NCBI RefSeq assembly: GCF_003143755.1
Contig: NZ_QFRI01000001.1
Coordinates: 868,001-932,000 of the forward strand
DNA from: Algibacter marinivivus
GTDB taxonomy: Bacteria; Bacteroidota; Bacteroidia; Flavobacteriales; Flavobacteriaceae
Direction: 5' to 3'
DNA: 64,000 bases
A model generated the notes under the pieces. The model ran no database searches. It was not told the DNA's origin and was given only the letters and a program-made list of their open reading frames with translations. Below are positions 33,999 through 44,003 of the stretch, piece after piece. Numbering within the stretch: the stretch's first letter is position 1; each line of letters starts with the position of its first letter. A program made the position numbers and the translations under genes.

Positions 33999-36900
33999 CT
34001 ATCGGCATTGAACAACACTAAATGTAATTTATCATTTATCCGAATCTGTTCTATAGCCTTAGTTTCATTATTAGAAATTGTCTGTTCTAAACTTTTGAAT
34101 TCAGAATTACTACCTGACTTAAGAATATAACCTTGAGAAGCATCATAACGGATAGTTTCCACCTCAGCATCATAAATAACTCCTACGCCAATAACTTCTG
34201 GCTTTTCATCTTTATTTACATCTAAAAATTCAAAATCTAAGGTTGGTCCAAATTGTGCTCTATGGGGTAAGCGGTGGAATTGAAAGTTACCGTCACCTTC
34301 ATTTTCAATATAAAAAGAACTAAACGTTGTAGCTTTTAAGTGTAATGCAGTATCAATATTTTTCTTTCCGTAAACATCAATAATTGTAGCGTTAGCAAAA
34401 TCTTTATAAGTCCCGATTTTATCCTTTAAAAATGGGGTTTGTTGGGTGGAACATTCTTTCCCTCGAAGCGGAAATAAATCACCATCATAAGATTTACTCA
34501 ACGCTATATCATAACTATCATTATCATCAAAATAATTAGCATAAACATGTAATGGTTTTGACTCCGTAGGATGAAATTTATTGTTTTCGCCCATGTTGCC
34601 AACAAAGTAGTCTTCGTCACCATCGTTATCAAAGTCAATCGCTTTAATCGTTTGAAACCAGCCAGTTTTAGAATCGCTGGGTAATTCTACTTTTTTAAAA
34701 ATACCGTTATGGTTATTGAAAAACGTTACTGGCATCCATTCGCCCACCACAATTAAATCAGAATCGCCATCACCATCATAATCTGAAAACACCGCGTCAT
34801 TTACCAAGCCCAAATTATTTAATGCTTTTGCTCGCTTAGTTGTTGCGCTTGTAAACGTGCCATTTCTATTTTCAAGCAAATATGATTCTGTTGCTTTAGG
34901 GTATTTTCCAGGAACCACACGTCCGCCAACAAACAAATCTATATCGCCATCACCATCAAAATCATCTGCGGTAATCGCTTTAGTCACGTTTAACATGTTT
35001 GGCAATCTTCCTTTAGAAAATTCACCCTTTCCATTATTGATATATAAGCGGTCTTGTAGCAGCTTGTCCTTTTCGGGCAAACTATAATTTCCAGAGGCTA
35101 CATAGACGTCTACATCACCATCATTATCCGCATCAAAAAACAAAGCATTATTATCGTTGTAAGCTTTATCTTTTTCGAAAATTGGTTGATTAGATAATGT
35201 AAATTCTCCTTTGGTATTTTGAAAATATACTTCAGAAGAAAAACCTGCTGTATTGCCTAGAAACAAATCCTCTAAACCATCATTATTTACATCAGCAACT
35301 GTTAAAGCTGCATCAATGGTAGATTGTTTTTGTGGTAATAAGACTTGAAGATTGTAGTCATTAAAATTAACTGACTTATGCTTATAGTCTATACCTAAGT
35401 TTGAAGCTAAAACAGTTTCAAAAATTGATTCATTTTCTTTCTCAATCTTATGAATGTTTTTAGCATCATTATATGAGATCTTTATATTTTGATTCGCCTT
35501 AATATTGGTCAACGTTTTTTCTTTGCCATCATTCCAAATCACTTTTAAACTATCTACAGTCTTTAGCTCACCCAAACCAAAAATCAAATTATTAGTAACC
35601 GAAGATTGATAGCCTCTAGTTACATACATGCCTTTTACCTGCTGCATACTATTGGCAAATACTAATACTTTTGCTCCTATTGCATTTCTGTTAGTTTTAG
35701 AGCCTTCTATACTTACCTTCAAATAGTTTGATGTACTGTTATTTCGGTATATCGAAGCTTCATCAGATTGATTATTCAATACCAAATCTAAATCGCCATC
35801 ATTATCAAAATCTGCATAAGCAGCACCGTTGGAGTTCACTTTAGCATCAAATCCAAAGGCTAAAGACATGTCTTTAAAAGTAGCATCTTTGTTATTTAGA
35901 AACATGTAATTTTCTAGTTTTGCCGAAGGAATCAGTTGTAATGCGGTTTCTAAATTTTTCTCTTTGTCATAAGTAGATAATTTTTGTTGCATTTGCTGCC
36001 TAAAATCCTGATTAGCAATATCTCTTTCAATACCATTGGTTACAAACACATCGTTATAGCCATCATTATTAAAATCGGCCACCAAAGGTGCCCAACTCCA
36101 GTCGGTTTTAGCAATGCCCGAAAACTGCCCAATTTCACTATACGTGCCATTGCCCATATTTAACTGTAACATGTTGGACATGTATTGATGATGCCACCCT
36201 CTATTGACCATGCGGTTAAATTTGGCAATATCCATAGAGGCCATGTTTTCTTTTCCGCGTTTTCTATCGGCTGCAGACATATCTAAAACCACCAAATCGG
36301 GTTTTAAATCATTGTTAATATCAGCAAAATCAGAACCCATACTGTTGTTTGAAATGTGTTTAAATCTAGTTAACACCTCATCTTTAAATGTGCCATCTTT
36401 ATTGTTTATCCATAGAAAATCAGGTTCTAAAAAATCGTTGGCTATGTAAATATCTGGCCAATTATCATTATTAAAATCACCAATAGATGCACTTAAGCCC
36501 CAAGCTTTCTTTTGTATGCCAGCTTCTTTAGATACATCAACGAATTTTCCATTATCATTTCTAAATAATTTATCTAAATCATCTTTAGTAATTCGGGTTT
36601 GTAAACTAGGGTTTAGTAATGTTTGCAATTTGGTTTCTAAACTATGATTTACCAAATACATATCTAAATCGCCATCTTTATCGTAGTCAAAAAAATAGGC
36701 TTGCGTAGAAAACCCATATTCTTTTAAACCATACTCTAGAGCTTGCTCTTTAAATTTATTGTTTTTTTGATTGATATAAAGCTTGTTTTGCCTTAACCTT
36801 CTATCTTTTATGGAAGCTGATTTGCAAACGTAAATATCTAACCAACCATCATTATTAATATCTACCATAGTGACTCCTGTAGACCAACCATTATCGTCTT

Positions 36901-37240
36901 TTACTCCAGCAGATTCCGTAATATCTTCAAACACAAAATTGCCTTTATTCAGATATAATTTATTCGAATTTTGATTGGACGTGAAGTAAATATCCTCTAA
37001 TCCATCATTATTGATATCTCCAACAGCAACACCACCACCGTTATAAATATAAGAGTAGTTTAAAAAGTTAAAATCTGGCGTTTCTTTAATCTTATTTTGA
37101 AAATTGATATTAGAATGACTCGAAGGAATATTGGTAAACATGACATCCTTACCATCATCAAAAGGTAATGGCAAATTGTCCTTACAGGATAAGCATGCAA
37201 TAGCAATTATAAGATATAAATATTTTTTCAAAATCATCAA
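33971..37240 (-). CDS. VCBS/FG-GAP repeat lipoprotein with ASPIC/UnbV domain
   Basis: A 1089-aa surface or periplasmic lipoprotein (lipobox ACLSC, Cys20). It has many FG-GAP/VCBS calcium-binding turns of the form DxNxDGxxD (GDINNDGLEDIYF, VDINNDGWLDIYV, DFDGDGDIDLFVGG) and, near 505-595, an ASPIC/UnbV segment (SIEGSKTNRNAIGAKVLVF). Such CRTAC1-like proteins form beta-propellers and are common in Bacteroidota; the function is unknown. ATG at 37240 and at 37237 are both possible starts. Confidence 0.87.
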   Translation of the reverse strand: MMILKKYLYLIIAIACLSCKDNLPLPFDDGKDVMFTNIPSSHSNINFQNKIKETPDFNFLNYSYIYNGGGVAVGDINNDGLEDIYFTSNQNSNKLYLNKGNFVFEDITESAGVKDDNGWSTGVTMVDINNDGWLDIYVCKSASIKDRRLRQNKLYINQKNNKFKEQALEYGLKEYGFSTQAYFFDYDKDGDLDMYLVNHSLETKLQTLLNPSLQTRITKDDLDKLFRNDNGKFVDVSKEAGIQKKAWGLSASIGDFNNDNWPDIYIANDFLEPDFLWINNKDGTFKDEVLTRFKHISNNSMGSDFADINNDLKPDLVVLDMSAADRKRGKENMASMDIAKFNRMVNRGWHHQYMSNMLQLNMGNGTYSEIGQFSGIAKTDWSWAPLVADFNNDGYNDVFVTNGIERDIANQDFRQQMQQKLSTYDKEKNLETALQLIPSAKLENYMFLNNKDATFKDMSLAFGFDAKVNSNGAAYADFDNDGDLDLVLNNQSDEASIYRNNSTSNYLKVSIEGSKTNRNAIGAKVLVFANSMQQVKGMYVTRGYQSSVTNNLIFGLGELKTVDSLKVIWNDGKEKTLTNIKANQNIKISYNDAKNIHKIEKENESIFETVLASNLGIDYKHKSVNFNDYNLQVLLPQKQSTIDAALTVADVNNDGLEDLFLGNTAGFSSEVYFQNTKGEFTLSNQPIFEKDKAYNDNNALFFDADNDGDVDVYVASGNYSLPEKDKLLQDRLYINNGKGEFSKGRLPNMLNVTKAITADDFDGDGDIDLFVGGRVVPGKYPKATESYLLENRNGTFTSATTKRAKALNNLGLVNDAVFSDYDGDGDSDLIVVGEWMPVTFFNNHNGIFKKVELPSDSKTGWFQTIKAIDFDNDGDEDYFVGNMGENNKFHPTESKPLHVYANYFDDNDSYDIALSKSYDGDLFPLRGKECSTQQTPFLKDKIGTYKDFANATIIDVYGKKNIDTALHLKATTFSSFYIENEGDGNFQFHRLPHRAQFGPTLDFEFLDVNKDEKPEVIGVGVIYDAEVETIRYDASQGYILKSGSNSEFKSLEQTISNNETKAIEQIRINDKLHLVLFNADSQLQFLKLE

Positions 37241-37273
37241 TTCTCTACTTTTAACCCAAGATAATAAATTATG

Positions 37274-39526
37274 TTACCTGTCAAAAGTTTTTAATAACGC
37301 TGGCAAATAAAAAATATCGGTAATCAAAGCTATAGATACCGTTACTGCACAAAGTAACCCAAAATGACTCACTGAAGGCACCGCACTAGAACTGATAATT
37401 AAAAATCCGCCAACTAATGCAATTGTAGTTGAAAATAGGGCTGTGCCAGTGTACATCATAGCACTATTCATTCGTGCTTCTGGAGAGCCTTTTACTTGTT
37501 TGGTTCTCTTGTATTTATAAACCAAATGAATAGTGTCGTCCATGGCTATACCCAGCATTATTGGTGTAATCATAGCAGTTGTAACATCCAAAGTGATATC
37601 TAACCAACTCATTATAATAGCGAGTACTACAAGTGGCAAAACATTTGGAATTAGTACTAAGAGGGTCGTTCTTATGTTTCGAATAAATACCCATAAACAT
37701 AAAAATCCAACGATAAATGCCACAAAAAATGATTTGAATTGCGTTTCCAATATAAAATTATTTAACTGCGCAAAAACTACTGCAAAACCATTAATTTTTA
37801 GTTTGTATTTTTCTGTAGGAAAGGTGTTTTTAAAATCATGTTCTATTTCAAACAACAGCTGCTCTAGTTGAGACGTATTCATTTCCTTAAAGCTAATAGT
37901 AATACCTGCTGAAGTAAAATCATTTGAAAATAATTTAAAAAAACTGTTTTCTTTAGCATCTATGGGAGCTAACGTATTTTCAATTTTTTCTTTTGAAATA
38001 TTTGTTTGAAACAACACGGGTGTACGACTCTCCAAAAAAGACTTAACATCTACTACAGATACAGGAGCTGCAATTAGTGAGTTTTGTTCTAATTTAACTT
38101 GAAATTCTTCCAAATAACCTATCGCTTCTTTGTGTAATATCTTATCGCCATTTAACATTGAAATATCTAGTTGGATTCTAGAGCTTCCATTTAACTTACT
38201 TTCTACCATTCTTAAATCTTGTTTTGCTTGCCCTTCTGCTAAAAGATCCAAAGAATTGGTGTCAATCTTCACTTGAAAAATAGAGTAAATACCATATATC
38301 AAAATAATAGAGAACCCTAGTATAATTCTAGTTTTATATTGTGTTGTAAATCTGTTTAACCAATGGATTACTTTGGTTTGACTTATAAAGCTTAGTCTTA
38401 AAACAGGTTTTGTTTCTTTAAAATTAAGCGTCATAAAACTAAACCCAATAATGGTAATTATATATACCAGTAAAAAAGTTAAAACAAGACCAATACACGT
38501 AAATACTCCCATGTTTTTAAATGCTGGTAATGGTGATAAGTATAATGCAAAATACCCAACAAAGGTTGTAAGGGTGGTATAAAAACAAGGTGTAAAGCTT
38601 TTTCTAATCGCTAGTGTAATTAGCTCAATTTTATCAAAATTTTTGTTTTTAAGTCCTTCTTTGTGATAAATATTAATAATATGAACTGCATCACTTACAC
38701 TGTAAACCATTAGAATGGTTGGAATAAGCATTGATATCATATTTAAAGCAAAACCAAATGATGTGATGATCCCAAACAAGAGTGTTAATGGTATAGCAAC
38801 AGATAGTAACGAGACTAATAAATACCTTTTACTTGGTAATAAAAACATTAATAAAAGTGTAATTACCAAAACGGTTAAAACCCCAAATAACATGCTCTCT
38901 TTATAGATACCTAAGCTATATGCTTCATTTAATACTGGCGGCCCCGTTAGGTAGTAGTTAGGGTATTTTTCGGTTATAATTTGCCTGATTTCTCCAGCTA
39001 TAATTTTACGTTGGGCTTCAATGGTTGGCGTTGGGTTTAGTTGAATGTAAAAAAATTGATTTTTAAAATCTTTAGTAACTAATTGCGATGCTATATTAGG
39101 TAGTTTAGATAATACATTTTTTAAGCCTTTTTCACTTCGTTTTGTATTATATAAATCGTCAAAATTTATTTTGTTATTGGCATAAATAGGATATTGTGCT
39201 TTTGCTAAACTAAATGTAGTTTTTACAAAGGGAAGTGCCTCAATAGATTGATGCAATTCTAGTAAATGCTCCTTTTCTTTTAAGCCAATAGCGTTTTCAA
39301 CAGGAAACATGGCAACAAAGATTTCATCAGAACCTATTTCTTCTTGAAAATCTATATATGCTTTGTAACTGGGGTCATCTTCTAAAAACCAAATAGATAA
39401 AGAGTTGTCAACTGTTAAGTTTTTAATCGTTTGTTGTGCAGAAAAACACATAAAAACAAAAAGTAAGATAATAATTGGTAAACGATATACTATGATACCG
39501 TTTATAAGTTGCTTTAGCTTTTTCAT
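37274..39526 (-). CDS. MMPL/RND-superfamily transporter
   Basis: A 750-aa membrane protein of two homologous halves, each with one helix, a large periplasmic loop (about 35-210 and 430-590) and a five-helix bundle (about 215-390 and 595-745). Sterol-sensing-like motifs SDAVHIINIYH and MDDTIHLVYKYKR carry the proton-relay acidic residues. It probably exports a lipid or hydrophobic compound, or moves one between the membranes. There is no periplasmic adaptor or outer-membrane partner nearby. Confidence 0.87.
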   Translation of the reverse strand: MKKLKQLINGIIVYRLPIIILLFVFMCFSAQQTIKNLTVDNSLSIWFLEDDPSYKAYIDFQEEIGSDEIFVAMFPVENAIGLKEKEHLLELHQSIEALPFVKTTFSLAKAQYPIYANNKINFDDLYNTKRSEKGLKNVLSKLPNIASQLVTKDFKNQFFYIQLNPTPTIEAQRKIIAGEIRQIITEKYPNYYLTGPPVLNEAYSLGIYKESMLFGVLTVLVITLLLMFLLPSKRYLLVSLLSVAIPLTLLFGIITSFGFALNMISMLIPTILMVYSVSDAVHIINIYHKEGLKNKNFDKIELITLAIRKSFTPCFYTTLTTFVGYFALYLSPLPAFKNMGVFTCIGLVLTFLLVYIITIIGFSFMTLNFKETKPVLRLSFISQTKVIHWLNRFTTQYKTRIILGFSIILIYGIYSIFQVKIDTNSLDLLAEGQAKQDLRMVESKLNGSSRIQLDISMLNGDKILHKEAIGYLEEFQVKLEQNSLIAAPVSVVDVKSFLESRTPVLFQTNISKEKIENTLAPIDAKENSFFKLFSNDFTSAGITISFKEMNTSQLEQLLFEIEHDFKNTFPTEKYKLKINGFAVVFAQLNNFILETQFKSFFVAFIVGFLCLWVFIRNIRTTLLVLIPNVLPLVVLAIIMSWLDITLDVTTAMITPIMLGIAMDDTIHLVYKYKRTKQVKGSPEARMNSAMMYTGTALFSTTIALVGGFLIISSSAVPSVSHFGLLCAVTVSIALITDIFYLPALLKTFDR

Positions 39527-39554
39527 TTAGGGAATGTGCAAACTATATTTTCTG

Positions 39555-39562
39555 CAAAGATA
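39555..39562 (-). promoter_or_regulatory. -7 box for the MMPL gene
   Basis: TATCTTTG on the minus strand matches TAnnTTTG, 28 bp upstream of the start at 39526. No -33 TTG is found at normal spacing. Confidence 0.5.
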
Positions 39563-39586
39563 CTTCTTAGTTAATTAATAGATATG

Positions 39587-40489
39587 CTAAAAGAAAATCT
39601 CCTGTGCCAGCCTAAACGTATTGGCATGCGCTTCAATAATAATTTTAATATCTGGAGAATAACCGCCACCCATGGAGCACATTACTGGTGTTTTATTGTT
39701 TTTACAAGTTTGTAAAACAAATCGATCACGCTCCTTGCACCCCTCCAAAGTCAACCCTAATTTCCCTAATTTATCTGAAGCCACAACATCTACACCAGAT
39801 AAATAATAGATGAAATCTGGTTTTTCATCATTTATTAATTTTGGTAAAATGTCCTTTAAAATAGATAAATAGGTTTCATCATCTGTGTCATTTTCTAAAG
39901 CAATATCTAAATCACTTTGCTCCTTTTTAAAAGGGTAGTTCCCTTTTCCATGCATCGAAAAAGTAAATACCGATGTATCATTTTGAAATATTTCGGCAGT
40001 TCCGTTACCTTGATGGACATCTAAATCTACAATTAATACTTTTTTTACTAAACCCTTGTCTAGTAAATAACGTGCGCCAATGGCTTGGTCGTTAAGTAAA
40101 CAAAAAGCTTCTCCTCTATTAGAATATGCATGGTGTGTGCCTCCAGCAATATTCATTGCAATACCATATTTCAAAGCAAATTCTGTTGCTTTAATTGTAC
40201 CATCTGCGATTATTACTTCGCGCTTTACTAATACTTCACTTAATGGAAAACCTATTTTTCTAGCTGCCCTTGCATTTAAAGTTAAATGTTGCAAATCTTG
40301 ATAATACCCTTCTGTATGCACTCTTAAAATATGAGCATCCTCAGGAATATGAGGTTCAAAAAAATTATTTGAAGTACATGTCCCCTCATAAATCAATTGC
40401 TCTGGTAACAATTCATATTTAATCATTGGAAACCGATGACCTTCAGGAAGTGGATGTTTGTAAATATTGTGATAAGCTATTTTTAGCAT
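39587..40489 (-). CDS. histone deacetylase family (HDAC-like) amidohydrolase
   Basis: A 300-aa zinc-dependent deacylase. The active-site His pair is H119-H120 in AGGTHHAYSNRGEAFCLLND, the zinc ligands are D157 and H159 in IVDLDVHQGNGTA, and a third Asp lies in YLSGVDVVASDKLG. Bacterial members act on acetylpolyamines or acetylated proteins; the substrate here is unknown. It starts 2 bp after the tex stop and is read in the same direction, so it is probably cotranscribed. Confidence 0.9.
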   Translation of the reverse strand: MLKIAYHNIYKHPLPEGHRFPMIKYELLPEQLIYEGTCTSNNFFEPHIPEDAHILRVHTEGYYQDLQHLTLNARAARKIGFPLSEVLVKREVIIADGTIKATEFALKYGIAMNIAGGTHHAYSNRGEAFCLLNDQAIGARYLLDKGLVKKVLIVDLDVHQGNGTAEIFQNDTSVFTFSMHGKGNYPFKKEQSDLDIALENDTDDETYLSILKDILPKLINDEKPDFIYYLSGVDVVASDKLGKLGLTLEGCKERDRFVLQTCKNNKTPVMCSMGGGYSPDIKIIIEAHANTFRLAQEIFF

Positions 40490-40491
40490 TT

Positions 40492-42609
40492 TTATTTATG
40501 CAATTTTAACTGAATACGCTTTCGCGGAACATCAACCTCCAACACTTTTACTATAATTTGCTGATGTAAATGCACATGTTCATTAACATCTTTCACAAAA
40601 CTATCAGACAGGTTTGAAACATGAATTAATCCGCTTTCTTTAATCCCAACATCTACAAAACAACCAAAATTGGTAATGTTATTTACTATACCCGGAAGTA
40701 ATTGACCTTCGCGTAAATCATTAATCGTTTTTATGTTTTGATTGAATGTAAATACTTTGGCTTGCTCACGAATATCTAAACCCGGTTTTTCTAATTCTTT
40801 AATAATGTCTTCTAGGGTTAATAAACCAACTGCATCTGTACAATACGTTTTCAAGTTTAATTTTTGAATTAGGCCTTTATTTCCAATTAGATCTTCAACC
40901 GATTTCCCTAAGTCTTTTGCCATTTTAGTAACAATCGAGTAACTTTCTGGGTGAACCGCAGAATCATCTAGTGGATTTTTAGCGTCTTTAATCCTTAAAA
41001 AAGCAGCACCTTGTTCAAAAGCCTTTCCACCTAAACGCGGTACGTTTTTAATATCGTTTCTAGATTTAAAAACACCATTTTCGTTTCTATAATTTAAAAT
41101 ATTCTCAGCTAGTTTTGGTCCAATTCCAGAAACTGAACTTAACAACGGTTTACTTGCGGTGTTAATATTTACACCAACGGCATTTACGCAATTTTCAACC
41201 ACAATATCCAATTGTTTTTGAAGTTTAATTTGGTCTACATCATGCTGATATTGTCCAACGCCTATAGACTTAGCATCAATTTTTACGAGTTCAGCCAGCG
41301 GATCTTGTAATCGGCGACCAATAGATACCGAGCCACGAACTGTAACATCATAATCTGGAAATTCTTCTCTAGCTATTTTTGACGCTGAATAGATACTAGC
41401 GCCAGCCTCACTTACTACAAAAACCTGCACATCATTTTTAAAATGTACTTTTCTAATTAAAGCTTCGGTTTCTCTGGATGCTGTACCGTTTCCAATAGCG
41501 ATAGCTTCAATTTTATGCGCCTCACAAAGCGCACTTATCTTTTTCATTGCACCAACAGCATCGCTTTTTGGTGGATGCGGATAAATGGTTTCGTTATATT
41601 TTAATTGCCCTTGTGCATCTAAACACACTACTTTACAACCTGTTCTAAATCCGGGGTCGATAGCTAAAACGCGTTTTTCACCCAAAGGCGAACCTAATAA
41701 TAATTGCTTTAAGTTTTTAGCGAATACACTTATGGCAGATTCATCAGCTTTATCTTTTGCTAGTTGCAATGCTTCATTGCTTAATGATGGCAGTAATAAG
41801 CGTTTGTAAGCATCTTTAGTAGCAATTTCAATTTGTTCCGCGCAAGCGTTATTACTTTTTATGATGCGTCTTTCAATATTATCTAGCGCTCTATCGTTAT
41901 CAATTTCAATTTTTACACGAATAAACCCTTCTTTTTCAGCTCTTAAAATAGCTAACAAACGGTGTGATGGTATTCTGCTTAGGTTTTCTTCCCAATCAAA
42001 ATAATCTCTAAATTTTTGTGCGTTCTCCTCTTCAGCTTTTGTTTTTATCACTTTTGTAGAAATCATTGCAAAACGTTCCAACTGCCTTCGGATATTATTT
42101 CGAATATCGGTACGTTCGTTTATCCATTCTGCAATAATATGTCTTCCGCCTTCTAAAGCATCTTCAACAGAAAGCACGTCTCCTTTTACATATTTAAACG
42201 CAATAGATTCTAAATCGTTTGTATTTTGAGACATGATGATTTTAGCCAAAGACTCCAATCCGTTTTGTCTTGCTTTTTCAGCTTTTGTTTTTCGACTCTT
42301 TTTAAATGGTAAGTAAACATCTTCGAGCGTTACTAAATCTTGAGTTGCTTCAATTTTTTGCTTTAATTCTGAGGTTAAAACATCCTGTTCTTCTAAAGCT
42401 TTTAAAATAGCTTTTTTACGTTTTTCTAAAGCTTCAAACTGTTCTTTAAACTTTACAATGTCACCTATTTGCACCTCGTCTAAATTCCCTGTACGCTCTT
42501 TTCTATACCGCGAAATAAAAGGAATGGTACAATCTTCATTAAGTAATGCTATGGTGTTTTTTACAGATTGCTCTGGAAGTTGCGTTTGGGAGGTAATAAA
42601 TTTTATCAT
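40492..42609 (-). CDS. Tex family RNA-binding transcription accessory protein
   Basis: A 705-aa protein with the full Tex layout: helical N-terminal domain (about 1-310, with PFISRYRKERTGNLDE), YqgF/RNase H-like domain (about 318-445, VLAIDPGFRTGCKVV), helix-hairpin-helix region (about 490-560, VSGIGPKLAENILNYR) and S1 domain (about 637-703, PGIVNNITNFGCFVDVG). Tex binds nucleic acid and influences transcript and toxin levels in other bacteria. Confidence 0.95.
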   Translation of the reverse strand: MIKFITSQTQLPEQSVKNTIALLNEDCTIPFISRYRKERTGNLDEVQIGDIVKFKEQFEALEKRKKAILKALEEQDVLTSELKQKIEATQDLVTLEDVYLPFKKSRKTKAEKARQNGLESLAKIIMSQNTNDLESIAFKYVKGDVLSVEDALEGGRHIIAEWINERTDIRNNIRRQLERFAMISTKVIKTKAEEENAQKFRDYFDWEENLSRIPSHRLLAILRAEKEGFIRVKIEIDNDRALDNIERRIIKSNNACAEQIEIATKDAYKRLLLPSLSNEALQLAKDKADESAISVFAKNLKQLLLGSPLGEKRVLAIDPGFRTGCKVVCLDAQGQLKYNETIYPHPPKSDAVGAMKKISALCEAHKIEAIAIGNGTASRETEALIRKVHFKNDVQVFVVSEAGASIYSASKIAREEFPDYDVTVRGSVSIGRRLQDPLAELVKIDAKSIGVGQYQHDVDQIKLQKQLDIVVENCVNAVGVNINTASKPLLSSVSGIGPKLAENILNYRNENGVFKSRNDIKNVPRLGGKAFEQGAAFLRIKDAKNPLDDSAVHPESYSIVTKMAKDLGKSVEDLIGNKGLIQKLNLKTYCTDAVGLLTLEDIIKELEKPGLDIREQAKVFTFNQNIKTINDLREGQLLPGIVNNITNFGCFVDVGIKESGLIHVSNLSDSFVKDVNEHVHLHQQIIVKVLEVDVPRKRIQLKLHK

Positions 42610-42632
42610 CTAATTTAAAAAACCTTGTTTTA

Positions 42633-43643
42633 TTAATCTTCTAAAATTTCAATTTGTTTAACAACCTGTGCTTCAGTTACAGGATAAGGCACATTATTCC
42701 GAATGGTTTGATAAACGGCTTCAAAAACATTTAAATATGATGCTTTAATAAGTCCTATTTTCTCCTGAGTTTTAACACCATCTTTAATAATAGTTAAAAC
42801 CCCTTCTTTACCAGGCGGTTCAATACCAAATAATGGATTATTAGGTTTTATCCCTGCATTTAATTGCGTTTCCTGAACATCGGTGCGTTCCTTCATGTAC
42901 GACCCTTTTGCACCATGCAAAACAAAGGCAGGAAGTGCATCGGCAACTAAAAGATTTGCCGTAAGAAACACTTGCAAACCGTTTGAATATTTTAAATGTA
43001 TATGTGCATAATCATCAATTTGTGTTTCGGCACGATTTCCATGAAGTGTCTTGTTCCACGATTCTGGAATTCCAAATAATTCTATCGCAGCATCTAAGGT
43101 ATGTGGTATTAAATTATATAAAACGCCATTGCCAGGAATAGGCAATTCTTTACTTGGGGTTTGATTCATATCAGGCTTATATCTGTCGTAGCGAAAATGA
43201 ACTTCTACTAAATCGCCTAACTTACCAGATTCTACAACACTTTTAACGGATAGAAAATCACTATCATAACGTCTATTTTGAAAAGGCATTATGAAACAAT
43301 TGTTTTTTTTAGCTTCTTGGTAAAGTATTTTGGCTTCTGCTGATGTAACAGTAAATGGCTTTTCTACGAGGATGTGTTTATTTAATTGGATTGCTTTTAA
43401 AGCAAAATCGAAATGTGTTGCACTTGGCGTATTTATAATCACTAATTCAATAATCGCATCGTTAAGTAATTCATCAACGCTATCATAACTCTTAATGTTT
43501 GCATATTCCTGCTGCGCTTTCTTTTTACTCCTTTCAACAATAGCGGTTAATTCAAAACCGTTATGTAATTCTAAAAAAGGACAGTGAAACAAACTTCCAG
43601 ACATTCCAAAAGATAAAACTCCTGTTTTTATTTTATTATTCAT
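42633..43643 (-). CDS. Gfo/Idh/MocA family oxidoreductase
   Basis: A 336-aa NAD(P)-dependent oxidoreductase. The N-terminal Rossmann domain (about 1-120) shows VLSFGMSGSLFHCPFLE and the family motif EKPFTVTSAEAK; the C-terminal alpha/beta domain has YNLIPHTLDAAIELFG. The ATG at 43643 is preferred over the TTG at 43655. The substrate is probably a sugar or inositol derivative, not identifiable here. Confidence 0.9.
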   Translation of the reverse strand: MNNKIKTGVLSFGMSGSLFHCPFLELHNGFELTAIVERSKKKAQQEYANIKSYDSVDELLNDAIIELVIINTPSATHFDFALKAIQLNKHILVEKPFTVTSAEAKILYQEAKKNNCFIMPFQNRRYDSDFLSVKSVVESGKLGDLVEVHFRYDRYKPDMNQTPSKELPIPGNGVLYNLIPHTLDAAIELFGIPESWNKTLHGNRAETQIDDYAHIHLKYSNGLQVFLTANLLVADALPAFVLHGAKGSYMKERTDVQETQLNAGIKPNNPLFGIEPPGKEGVLTIIKDGVKTQEKIGLIKASYLNVFEAVYQTIRNNVPYPVTEAQVVKQIEILED

Positions 43644-43680
43644 TTTAAAAGTCAATTAAGTAAAATAATCTGTAGTTGTA

Positions 43681-43713
43681 CAAATTTAAAGTTATTTACC
43701 AAAAAACGCGCAA
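43681..43713 (-). promoter_or_regulatory. promoter TTG-N22-TAAATTTG
   Basis: On the minus strand, TTG (43713-43711), a 22-bp spacer and TAAATTTG (43688-43681) fit the consensus at the long end of allowed spacing. It would serve the oxidoreductase gene. Confidence 0.6.
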
Positions 43714-43764
43714 TACTAGAATGGTATTACGCGTTATATATAAACACTCTTTTAAATATTGTTT

Positions 43765-43947
43765 TTAGGCCACCTTCTTAATCAAATCGAAGCAAGGGCA
43801 TTTTTTACAGCGTTTATTTTCGCCTTTTTTAAACTTTTTACAGCAACTACTTTTTACTTTTTCAGGAAAGTCTAGACCCAACTTTCGTAATTTCTTAATT
43901 GCCTTTTTTTGTTTCTTTTTTTTGCCCACAGAAAATGAGAATTTCAA
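43765..43947 (-). CDS. small basic Cys-rich protein
   Basis: A 60-aa protein, strongly basic (GKKKKQKKAIKKLRKLG), with SCCKKF and, 12 residues later, RCKKCPCF. Five cysteines in two clusters suggest a zinc or iron-sulfur knuckle. The lysine runs suggest contact with nucleic acid or the ribosome. It lies alone between the oxidoreductase and ferritin genes. The family is not known to me. Confidence 0.65.
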   Translation of the reverse strand: MKFSFSVGKKKKQKKAIKKLRKLGLDFPEKVKSSCCKKFKKGENKRCKKCPCFDLIKKVA

Positions 43948-44003
43948 TCTTCAGGCAAAAATAAGTTATTTTTATTAAATCTAAATAAGCTTAATTGTTA
44001 AAA

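Noticed and set aside
36204-36449. Plus-strand ORFs opposite the VCBS lipoprotein (also 34857)
   Set aside because: Artefacts of the repeated calcium-binding codons on the coding strand.
39587-42609. Deacetylase plus Tex as a specialised chromatin-like system
   Set aside because: Both are ordinary, widely scattered housekeeping families; adjacency alone does not support a joint function.
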